Positions 54,999 through 64,000 of a stretch of DNA of 64,000 nt are shown here, piece after piece. The translations under genes and the position numbers were made by a program. How positions within the stretch are numbered: the first letter of the stretch is position 1; each line of letters begins with the position of its first letter. Below the pieces are notes generated by a model. It saw only the letters and a program-made list of their open reading frames with translations. It made no database searches and had not been told where the DNA came from. Origin of the DNA: Chaetoderma sp. LZ-2023a (taxonomy: Eukaryota > Mollusca > Caudofoveata > Chaetodermatida > Chaetodermatidae); contig CM067370.1 in the NCBI GenBank assembly GCA_034401795.1, positions 68,011,188 to 68,075,187 on the forward strand, given 5' to 3'.

Positions 54999-56593
54999 TC
55001 ACGGTGAATGCACTATCATTGCTGAAATGCTCTCATCATTATTATTATTGGCACTGTCCGAAACATCCGAAGTGATGGTGGTGGAAATATGGGCATCCAT
55101 GATGTCTCTCACAGTTACCGCTGGTTCCAGGATATCCGTCCGTGTAGCAGTGGCGGTACTAGTAGTTGCCAATGTTGCTGATGCGGTGGTGACGGGAGCT
55201 GGCGTGATGATGGCAGTTGTAGCTGGCGTGGTGGTCGCTGTAGTTGTTGTGGTGATGGCGGTGAGCTGTACCGTCGGCTGAAGACGTGGTGCGGGAACGG
55301 ATACGGTAGAAGACGACATCATTCGGAACTTAGCATACTTTAGCAGATGACTAGCAGTAATGTTCGGTACGGGATGGATATCCTGAGTATGGGCGATCCG
55401 TCTTTTTCCCACGTATTGTCATTCCGGCATGGTTTCCTTCCTGATTGCTGGGTCAGAAAGGCAAGGAGGCGGATGCTGAATAACACGGGTCAGAGTTACG
55501 CTGATTGTCACAGGCTGTGATTGTCCTGGTCCTTCGTCTATGGTAAGCTCCGGTGGAGATGGAGACTGCGGATAACTGGAAATGTCTATATCCGCAGGTG
55601 TCGTAATCACCACTGAGATTGGCTGCCTGGCTGCTACTGTCTGTGATTCTATGGTGGCGAGTGTGGTAACCGTAGCTGACTGGCTAGTAACTGATGCGGG
55701 AGCTGCCGTACTGGATTTTATGGGAGATTTCTGCTTCCTATTTTGCTTCAGGACCGGTGTGGATGAAGTGATAGGTACCGGCATAATACTTCCAGACGAG
55801 ACTGCGGGCAGAATTGCACGTCTGGCTGTCGGTACGTTACTTGCTGTAGCCGCGGGAAGACAATGTCCAACAGGATATCTACGCATGGTATTTTTCGTGT
55901 GGGCCATTTTTTCGGTCGGGAGAACTTTGACCGGGAGTCGAGATTCGAACAGAATGGCAAGAATGGCACGATCCTCATTCTCTTCCCCAGGAACTAACGT
56001 CACTTCCAACACACGATGATGATGATGGAGCGTGTGAGTGATCCCGTAGCGAGTAGCGGTGTAGAGGTACTGGCACGTCACACAGAAGGCTGACTGAAAG
56101 AGATGATCCTTATTAATATGAAGTGTGCGATCGGATTGTGTTTCTGTCGTGTTGGTGATTTGAATCTGTTATGCGTGACTGGTTCTCTATGGATGGTACT
56201 TGCACTGTGGTGATGGTGACGCGTTTATGGGCGCTAAGTCCGGGAGCGTGAATGTCAACTTTATCGAACCCTGAGGGTATTTCACTCTGTAATGGCCGAG
56301 CCCGTGGGTGGGACAGAGTTACTTTAGAGCGAAGATGACCTGTTGGATGCTGTCGTAACTTTGATCAAACCATTGTCGAATTCAACTTTTCGGTAGCAAA
56401 ATCCTACTCGTGACTGACGACAATGCGGGCATCTTGCTCTCTTAATAATATTGACTGTTATTATGTGTAGATGAAGTATGTTGTTTAGCTGTTCACATAC
56501 GACGTCGGGAGAAAGGAATAGTGGAGGACGCCTGACAAGCGTCTCTCCCGTGACACGTGCTGTAGATGGCTGTGGTGCATTCCTGATATCCAT
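54999..56593 (-). pseudogene. Accessory reading frame downstream of Gypsy-like pol
   Basis: From 56593 it reads MDIRNAPQPSTARVTGETLV, then CPHCRQSRVGFC, and after breaks near 56330 and 56090 a zinc-finger-like stretch FCVTCQYLYTATRYGITHTL with following His residues, then EEKMAHTKN-like basic and Ser/Thr/Pro-rich sequence, ending in a Thr/Ala-rich tail at 54999. Position after integrase on the same strand suggests an extra ORF of the element. It is not recognisable as an envelope: no signal peptide or membrane segment is seen. Could also be a captured gene. Confidence 0.4.
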
Positions 56594-57611
56594 ATGATCA
56601 GTTCTCCCGTAACTGGATAAGAAGGTGTGTGCGGGAGATTTGTTGGTTGCGTTCTGTTGATGATAATGCTGTTGTCGGGATGTCCGGGCTGCTATATGAT
56701 GCTAATGTTATAAGCGAAGTGGTCGCATTCCAGTTTTCCATGCTGGTGAACGCCAAGTCTGTTGTTATTTATGGGAGGTGTAGTTTGCGGGAGGTATTAC
56801 TTCTCCGGCAGTTCTGTAGGGGAGGAATTTGTTGCGGGAACATTTATGTCTCTACCGGTAATCAATTAAGACCGGTAGGTGCTGCTAAATACTGTTGCTG
56901 CTGATGTTGAATGTCTCCGTTATGCTGAGTATAAATGAGCAAGTATATGATGTAGGCGCAATGATGAATTGATGTATCCAGTCTTGAAGGCAGGTGTGTT
57001 CTTTGTACGTGTTGACGTTCTGTCTGTTGTGTGATGTTCTGACGGGGGAGTATGGTAGGCCTATTGGATGGGGCGGCCTTTCGATAGGGGGATGTGGTCA
57101 TCTCCCATTACACGACGGTTGGTGTCCTGTCATAGTTTTTAGACACCAGGAAAATCCGAGCCGAGAGTCTGCTGAACAAGCTGCTTCCCTGCCCACCGCG
57201 GGGGGGGGGGGATGGGGTGGGGTGGGGTGGGGGTGGGTATAATGTTGGTCGGTGCGGTGCAGGATGCCACCTCCTCTGTTGCAGCAGTCTCTCTCATACC
57301 TGAAGATTGACGGTCAACAGATGACGAGTGGAGTATGAATTGGACTGGGCTGGTGATGTCCGCAGTTGGTGTGTAGATAAGTGATGCGAATTGGAGTGGT
57401 GGCGTGGGTGGGACTTTCGGAGAGGGTGTCCCTTGGGGGGATTGTGGTTTCACGATTTCGGGAATTGGTCAGGTACACCTTGTTGTACGGTTCTGCGGTT
57501 GTAGACACGCTAAGGCTTCATCCCGCCTCTTCACTTCCATGCTATTCATCACATGTTCCACCCCACATGAAGCATGGCTTGGGTCAGCCTCAGCTTCCGC
57601 TTGTGGTAACT
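56594..57611. repeat. Low-complexity and G-rich segment
   Basis: A run of G with GGGGTGGGGTGG (about 57198-57238) could form G-quadruplexes. On the minus strand the translated sequence is Pro/Thr/Ser-rich. No domain is recognised. Confidence 0.4.
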
Positions 57612-58448
57612 CTATGATGGGGGGGGGGGCATAGCATGAAGTGGGTGGGAATGGGAAGAGATCGGAGGAACGACTTTTCCATCCGGTCCCTTGGACAAAA
57701 CAAGCACAAAATTCTTCAGATATGACTTCCCAGATCTAGTCGACCCGTGCTGAGGAGGGAGAGGGCGAGTACGTATCTGGTCATCGTCGTCAGCGTTAGC
57801 CACTTGTTCATCCATGTTCTGGCTTGGTAGAACTGGGGCTGAACTAGCAACGCAGTGCTCTGCGCTAACCATGGGAAAACTAATTTCCATAGAAATATCT
57901 GTCTGGGTACCGGTGTCATGAGAAACGCCCAGCTCAAGCTCTGGTACTGGGTCATCACTGACACAAGGTTTAAGTCGATCGAAGTGGATGACTGAGGTCA
58001 GGCCATCCGAAGCACGGATGCGGTAGGTCACGTCCGATGTCTTACCTACTACCACATAGGGGCCTTTTCACTGGTAACTCAGTTTACTTGGTACGTTTGC
58101 AGACCATCGTGAATCGTGTACCCAGACAACTCATCCTGCTTCATATGGATCGCCATGCACTCTCCAGTCGTGCCATGTCCTTTGCCACCGGTGTGCAGTG
58201 GATAGTGTTTCTCTCACTAACTCATGGGCTTGTTCTATCCTTTGCCGCAAGAGTTCGACATGGAGAGATGGTGAATATTTCTCCCCTGGTATCCATGGCA
58301 TGGCCAGGTCCAGGGGTAAGGCTAATTCACGGCCTAACATTAACTGAACAGGGGTGTAGCCCGTGCTGGAATGTTCCGAAGTGTGGTAAGCCATGAGCAC
58401 ATACGGGAGCCATAGGACCTTATGATGCTCGTTATTTGTAAGCACACG
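57612..58448 (-). pseudogene. Gypsy-like integrase C-terminal part, broken
   Basis: The first block (58445-58131) reads LWLPYVLMAYHTSEHSSTGY then TPVQLMLGRELALPLDL, the conserved end of the integrase core in Gypsy-like elements. After frameshifts near 58130 and 58055 comes KTSDVTYRIRASDG and VIHFDRLKP, the C-terminal domain that follows the GPY/F motif. It is truncated upstream at about 58448 by an LTR relic, so the catalytic triad is not in the window. Confidence 0.82.
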
Positions 58449-59340
58449 GAAATAAAGATAATATATACAGTATGAAACAGAAAATATAAAAATGCAGTCT
58501 TAAGACCGGGAAGGCACCTATTGGTCATCAGTACCTATTACGTAAAAAACGAATAGTACAATAGTATAGTTACTTGAGTACCTAGTGGTCATCGGTACAG
58601 TAAGAATTCATAAATAACGGAAATGGATATGCTACAGTTGAGTAGCGTGAGATGGCATGATTCCGAAGTTGCAGGGAAGATTTTTGCAAGCAGACTGTTG
58701 ATGCGGCTCACTCTCAAGACAGTGAAGAAGAACAGTTATAGGAAGATGTCCATTAGATAGCCAGAATAACTGATACATAAATTTACACAGTATGTTATAA
58801 AGTTTCCGTCTGGCGATGGTAGTTTGAAAGTTGCCGATTAACAAGGAAGGCTACAGTTGTAATTAAATATGCATGTACATAAACTGGGTACACCGTGCGG
58901 GACACGTCGCATACCTCTTGTGACGCACCTGGCAGAGTCCCACCAGACTGTGGTCCAAAAGTTAACTAACACACGACATGCTGTGCGGAAGTTTGACACC
59001 ACTTTTCAGTGTGGTCCAGAAGATCTGGCGAGTTATCCACCAAGAATCACCTCGGTGTGTAGAATTACATTGAGCCCGCAAGGCCCCTCTGAAGATGCTC
59101 CTCTGTGGGTGTTCCGGAACAGGGAGTTCTTTTATTAAATTAATTCGCCCTCGGATGGCCGTCCGAGAGCTTCCAAAATTTGTGATTTGTGATACTAACA
59201 CGCGATTACTACGCTAAAGCAATATTTTGAAAATAATTTAAGCGAGCCATTTAACGATAGCTCGACCATTTCTGGTCCGATTTTAAAAAGGTAAAAAGTT
59301 CTGAAATCCTCGTTTCATTTCGGTCCTAAGTTGTACCAAG
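58449..59340 (-). mobile_element. LTR relic, family B, partial
   Basis: Matches 35336-36120 and part of 37087-37330 block by block (TAGTATAGTTACTTGAGTACC, CACCGTGCGGGA, CACTTTTCAG, GGATGGCCGTCCG, ACACGCGATTAC). It abuts the integrase fragment directly, so it either inserted there or was joined by deletion. Confidence 0.65.
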
Positions 59341-60640
59341 AACGTAATAATAGCGCACCCTATTGCACCGTAGATCCAGCAAACAGGTGGACGCATTATA
59401 CATGCTCTGGCCTGTGCCCATATCAACTGTTTTTGCTCTGTACCACCTCTCGCCCACTTCAGTGTATCAATTGTAGAACAGTTACAACCGCTTTTATGAA
59501 CAGTTTTAGGAAGTGTTGTAAGGCATGCAATTATGTTGAACTTGCCCGTTCTAAAGTTGCACTCTCGCAAACTGATCCAGTAGATAGTGATCATTCATCT
59601 GTGAATATAGGCAGTGTTGATGTCCAAACATGCTCAACATCTGCTGAACACACACCCATTGATCAGCTACAATGCAAAGCCAGGGAATCTTCCATAGTTA
59701 CTTAGACGACATCAGATCCTGAATCAATACACACTGCTCTGATATACACCCTCAACGAGACAGTTCAGCAATTGAAATGAGTCACCGATGTCCAATCGAC
59801 TATACATGATATTGGAAGCAAGCTAGTTGAGCAGCCTTTGCAATCTTCCCACAAGAATAATCTTCTAAGAAATGAAATGTCGACGACTGAGCTAAGTAAC
59901 ACCAAAAAGACACTCAAGACCTTAGGAATAAACTCCAGTAAAAAACAAAGGCATCGAGGCTTTAGAATCTTCCATCTCATCCATCACTGCTGGCCTTGTT
60001 AAGTTCTCCTTAGGCGTGGACAAGTGTAAGTCGTGTACAGATCTGAAAATCTTACTATCCAGACGAGAAACAGTCTGACAAATGTAGCAGTGTGAAAAAC
60101 TGAAACCCACAGGTGAGATACATTCCACTCTAGAAAGGAGAACGTGTCAGTATTTCACTTAAGGAGGCAACACAACACCAGCTTGATGTAGTGACGATCC
60201 AAATAGCCGATTTACACAACAGTAGAGGCAGTTGATCCCCTTGTGCAGGATATGGCACACAACAACGAACACCGTGATCCTATTGCTAAAATTTCCATAT
60301 GCACTTCTCCACTTTTAGACATAACTGGGAACCTCTAACACTCAAATCGCTCCGATGCGCTACAGATCGAGGCCAGTTTCAGAGAAACAGACACAAGCAT
60401 TAGTCAAACGAAGTTTTGCCTCCAGCAAACATTCACCCGCCTTGAAAAGTTGCAGAAAGTATTCCAATAGCGGGGTGAACTCCTTGATCATAAACATCAT
60501 CGAGCTACCACTGTGCGTGGCGAGCAGACCTCTAGTGCTAATACATCCAAACTAGTTGACGTGCCCATCATAGGAAACTCATATGCTAATCATACAGATC
60601 TAAATAAGATGTACAATGTACAAAAATCGGCATGCGGTTA
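59341..60640 (+). pseudogene. CR1/L2-like ORF1 with PHD-like finger, decayed
   Basis: The frame starting near 59331 reads CTVDPANRWTHYTCSGLCPY then LQCINCRTVTTAF and CCKACNYVEL. The Cys/His spacing resembles the PHD-like finger in ORF1 of CR1-group retrotransposons. After the TAG at 59703 the downstream sequence is coiled-coil-like in places but full of stops. The order ORF1, then endonuclease (62444), then RT end (63003) fits one old element on the plus strand. Confidence 0.55.
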
Positions 60641-61276
60641 GTTTACAGTGTATATTGTTTCAGGTGCTGATAATATTCTAAGCAATGATGCCCTGGATGT
60701 GTGTCAAACGCAACAATCGATCTTGTCAAGATGTGCAAGCATCAGTATCCTGATTTGTAAATTGCTTTTCTCACGTCTTGCCATGGCGTCTCATTTCACA
60801 TGCGCAATATCGCGTACAATGACAAAGCCATACACTATAACACTTTTCTGCACACTCTGGATGCTCATGTAATCTCACAGGAGTCAATCCGATATACAGA
60901 CAATTCCCTGTAGACGGGGACCTTTCCAAGCTTGTGAGTAATTCTTAGGTCACCCATAACTCCATTCTCGGCTTGAAGGACTATATCGAATATTATCTCC
61001 GTGAAGACCATAGCATGCATCATCAGCCTGAGCATGGCAATTACCATCATACTGACACATATACAAGTATTAAATACGGTGAACACGCACACACACGCAC
61101 GCACGCACGCACGTGCTAGGCAACCCAACTCGGATGATAGGCACAGAAAAGCATATCGTGCTAACACTGCAGTCAATCCATAACTGCTGACAGTCGTGAA
61201 CTTGGCTTAACCTCATTGGTCAGAGGTCTGTTTGAAACGTGCACTAAATCTTCCGACATTTCAATTAAATTTATTG
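60641..61276. other. No gene seen; (ACGC)n microsatellite
   Basis: A CACGCACGCACGC tract lies at about 61083-61112. The remainder shows no supported gene. Confidence 0.5.
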
Positions 61277-61627
61277 TCATATGATGGTGGGTGTTTGTTT
61301 TGAAGGCAGTGTTGCTGAGGCGGGTCGCTGTCTACGACTACAACAGGTTTCTGTAGCAATTGGTTCCAAGATGTATATTTCTTCTGACTCTAACAATTTA
61401 CATTTTGACATCGGTGTGCTATGGAATAAGCGGGTATCGTCCGGGTCAAGAAACTCTTGAATGGTCATGCAATTTGAAAACTTAAATTCCCGTTTGGTCA
61501 CAGAATCTGAAGATTTAAAACTAACTTCTTTTCTCTCAACCCATTGACCCGTGGATCGCTGACATCTCATTTTCAAAACAACTCTACAGAAAAGCTGTTG
61601 TGTATTTTGCGGCCAGTTTGGCAGCAA
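61277..61627 (-). other. Unidentified 116-codon open frame
   Basis: It reads about QRSTGQWVERKEVSFKSSDS, KFSNCMTIQEFLDPDDTRLF and STPMSKCKLLESEEIYILEP. The composition is protein-like, and an exon or an old transposon gene is possible. Its first ~20 codons overlap a foldback element, so a start there is doubtful. No function is proposed. Confidence 0.3.
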
Positions 61628-61664
61628 TGGTTCCTAGCTGGCTTGATTTCAAAATATTCGACAG
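61593..61664. repeat. Foldback element FB copy
   Basis: AGCTGTTGTGTATTTTG on the left, CAAAATATTCGACAG on the right, and a short middle with GCAGCAATGG. Confidence 0.65.
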
Positions 61665-61754
61665 AACAATCTCTGTATTATTATGAATTTGTCTGTATTT
61701 GTCTATAAGCGTTAAGGTTTAAGCCATCGAAGGGGCATCTCATCTTCAAGAAAC

Positions 61755-61847
61755 ATGTTGGATATTGTGAGGCTAGTGTGGATGGAAACAGTTGCTGCCA
61801 TTGGAAGCACCAGACCCCAGTTCGATTAGTTTCGAAATATTCAGCAG
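61755..61847. repeat. Foldback element FB copy
   Basis: TGTTGGATATTGTGAGGCTA on the left, TAGTTTCGAAATATTCAGCA on the right, and GTTGCTGCC in the loop. The flank after it (AATAATCCTAATTTTATTAT) resembles the flanks of the copies at 61593 and 21535. Confidence 0.65.
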
Positions 61848-62443
61848 AATAATCCTAATTTTATTATTAATATCATAATTAATTTGTCGTTACTGGTCTA
61901 AGGTGGTTACGGTTTGAGCCATGGAAAAGCCATGAACTATTAACATTCGAATTTCTGGATGTGTTTTAACCCCCTAGCGACCAGAGATAACAACTTGCTG
62001 TACAGTATAATACACTTCTGCTTGAGCATCTTGGAATTAATCTGTCCAAAGGCTATTGCCGCCTTAGGCATCAATGCCTTCAGGGGAGATTTGGTCCAGA
62101 ATATTCAATGGGCTTTCTTGTATGGGTGCAGTGAAGTAGAGAGTCATTTTGTTGTTTATACTACTCTAGTCTCTACAGCTTATCATGTACTGGAACTGTT
62201 TATACTATATATTTTAATCTCTAGTCAGATTTCCATATAATTTCATATATTGTACACAATTTGATAAAATAAGACATCTTGTACTGCTATACCGATTCTA
62301 ACCTACAACCTGACCATGAAAATATGCTACATCATCGAGAGATACCGCAGTATGTGTATCTAAGTTCTTTTTATTCTAAACTTTGTTGGTATTAATCTCT
62401 CATCATAAAGTCACTAAATGTCTAAGATCAGCAACAACAATAA
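61848..62443. other. No gene seen
   Basis: AT-rich. A 93-codon frame at 61959 is hydrophobic but has no family features and is probably chance. Confidence 0.45.
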
Positions 62444-62776
62444 TTGGATGTATATACCGTCCCCCAAAAGAGCAACACCACTAATGGCACCAAGTTACAC
62501 AAACTCTTAAAAACCTCTTCAGATTCAAAATACAGCTATATCCTCATCATGAGAGACGTCAATCAACCAGAAGTTAACTGGAATAAATGTACACCACCAG
62601 CCTATGCCAACCAACCCGTAAGCAAATTCAATGACAGAGTAAGAGATTGTATTCTCTACCAGCATACACTTCATCCTACTCATCACATAGGCACTGAACA
62701 AGCGAATATACTAGATCGGATCCTAACAAATGAAGAAAATGATAGATGGGATCACACACTTGCCTCCACTTCATAA
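62444..62776 (+). pseudogene. CR1/L2-like endonuclease fragment
   Basis: It reads TKLHKLLKTSSDSKYSYILI then MRDVNQPEVNW, matching the G-D-F-N-x-P-x-I-x-W box of APE-type endonucleases (Gly and Phe are changed), then CILYQHTLHPTHHIGTEQAN and ILDRILTNEEND (the L-D-L-I-L-T-N box). Upstream and downstream parts are lost. Confidence 0.72.
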
Positions 62777-62949
62777 GAGCTATCATAACGATCTAAGTTT
62801 CATAGCTGTATGATGTATGCTTACTGTATTCCGCGGCTGTAGTAGGCGAAACATCCTACAGCTGCAATCAACCTTCTTCGCTTTTGACCACCGTCTTGTA
62901 CTCAGCCAAAATCTTTGGCTTCCCCAGGTACATTCTTCATTTCAGTGTA

Positions 62950-63233
62950 ACAAGTCATGCTTTCTTGAGGTCACCTCGTAGCATGCTTAACAGATTTATA
63001 CAATGACGTCCTCTCCTGGCTTTATATTTTATATAACGAAACGATTCCTCACGATTAGAGTAACCAACTACTGGAATAGCCTGCCTGACTACGTACTAAT
63101 GGCTCCTACAATTGCCACCTTTAAAGGAATACTAGATCACCATTACAAAGATAGAGCTTACGTCATAGACTTCCCGATCATACCATCAACAAATAGTCCA
63201 ACAGGTGCAAGATGTACAAGTAGAAGACTGTGA
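62950..63233 (+). pseudogene. CR1/Jockey-like RT C-terminal fragment
   Basis: It reads FLTIRVTNYWNSLPDYVLMA and TIATFKGILDHHYKDRAYVI, the same C-terminal signature as at 26599-26848. It lies about 170 bp after the endonuclease fragment, so most of the RT has been deleted. Confidence 0.72.
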
Positions 63234-63299
63234 AGACCTGCTACAGTCGGCTTACCATATCCTGCAGAAGGGGACTATGTAACTGTGAGTACATAACGA

Positions 63300-63640
63300 T
63301 TAATCAATGAACAGCAAAGCAGTATTGGTTAACCTTGCAAGGATAACTGTTGCCATAGACCAATGGTAATTGTCGTTATTGAGCAATGAGGCACTCATGC
63401 TTGACCTTATTGGGCAATGAATTAAGGTATAATTTCCCAAAGGGTTAAGCATAGCTGACGCCATTGACCCACAAGAGCATGGGTTCCTGACATGATTGAC
63501 CAATGAGGCAAGTGTTACAGACATAACTGACCATTGGATCAAGCATCTTGGTCAATGTGCCAAGCCTAACTGACGCCATGAGCAAATGGGGCATGGGTCC
63601 TTGGCATTATTGACAAATGAGACAATCATTCCTGACACAG
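63300..63640. repeat. Degenerate short tandem repeat
   Basis: Variants of TTGACCAATGAGGCAAG and TGACATTATTGAC recur every 35-50 bp, with heavy divergence. Period and copy number are uncertain. Confidence 0.5.
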
Positions 63641-63737
63641 ATTTCAATGCAGCAACAACATAACAGGTGAAAAGGACAGGTGATAGACAATCTCCCTTTG
63701 AGGATCCGATTGATGCCTCAAACTCTGCAGACTTCAC
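63552..63737 (-). pseudogene. Reverse transcriptase fragment
   Basis: The minus-strand frame reads FEASIGSSKGDCLSPVLFTC then YVVAALKSVSG, which matches the G-x-x-Q-G-D-x-L-S-P-x-L-F box of RT (Gln is Lys here). Only this one motif is present, so the family is not assigned. Confidence 0.5.
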
Positions 63738-64000
63738 TCATACTCTCAGCTTGCTGTCTGCAAGTAATAGTCTCACTATTCACAGCTCATCTCCATTGCA
63801 ACTCGTCTGGCGTAGTACATCTGTGATCTTTGAGCGTTTAATTTTATCGAAGGCTCGTTACATTTAAATCCCATTTTGTGGAAATCCCAGTGTTTGGACA
63901 TGACCACTGACACATGCGTGTGTTGTGCCCATACAATGTTTGCGCAGCTGCGTCCACGTTTAATGTCACTCTGACAAGATCAAGTGAAGTTATCGATCGC
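63738..64000. other. No gene seen
   Basis: No supported feature to the end of the window. Confidence 0.5.

Noticed and set aside
54999..56081. Envelope-like gene making this an endogenous retrovirus
   Set aside because: No signal peptide, membrane segment or cleavage motif is seen; the sequence is Ser/Thr/Pro-rich with zinc-finger-like motifs.
1..64000. tRNA or rRNA genes
   Set aside because: I saw no cloverleaf with recognisable A and B boxes and no rRNA core; a covariance-model scan was not possible here.

Overview
The window is eukaryotic and looks like the genome of a marine invertebrate, most likely a mollusc and perhaps a bivalve. The evidence is split exons with GT/AG junctions, AT-rich introns, and a dense nested load of DIRS, Penelope-like, Gypsy-like, non-LTR and hAT elements. 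A SINE-like core near 49.9 kb also resembles one I associate with molluscs. The phylum is an inference; no ribosomal or mitochondrial marker is present.

One host gene is clear. It is the 5' half of RFC2, the replication factor C subunit 2 (clamp-loader ATPase), on the minus strand. Exon 1 is at 30572-30693, exon 2 at 21018-21129, exon 3 (Walker A) at 18405-18511 and exon 4 (Walker B, DEAD) at 4032-4133. All three junction phases match. The remaining exons lie left of the window. An E2F-like site and a CRE lie just upstream of the start codon.

The introns are packed with mobile DNA. Intron 3 holds a DIRS retrotransposon (4928-14838) with inverted terminal repeats, an internal complementary region, gag-like, RT/RNase H and tyrosine recombinase regions. 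Its recombinase gene is split by a 3.26 kb DNA transposon (6558-9815). That element has imperfect inverted repeats of about 130 bp, a 3-bp ATT target duplication, and a broken gene for a large protein ending in a Tesmin/TSO1-like Cys-rich domain. This is the best candidate in the window for an under-described system. Introns 1 and 2 carry two copies of a CAGGG-ended element, a second CAGGG-ended element with a BED-like zinc-finger exon, a MITE family with TAGCTCACCTGG ends, a long-TIR element and short foldback elements.

Left of exon 4 is a 72-bp minisatellite (806-2641) between two decayed coding stretches. Right of exon 1 there is only repeat DNA: non-LTR fragments, two LTR families (one with a CCAAT/CRE/TATA promoter), a 5'-truncated Penelope-like element, a 24-bp minisatellite (39.3-41.5 kb), a Gypsy-like gag region with a primer-binding site (46.4-48.2 kb), a non-LTR element with an 849-codon RT/RNase H frame (50.2-53.2 kb), a minus-strand Gypsy-like integrase with a downstream accessory reading frame (55.0-58.4 kb), and a decayed CR1/L2-like element (59.3-63.2 kb). 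Nearly all of these carry frameshifts or stops.
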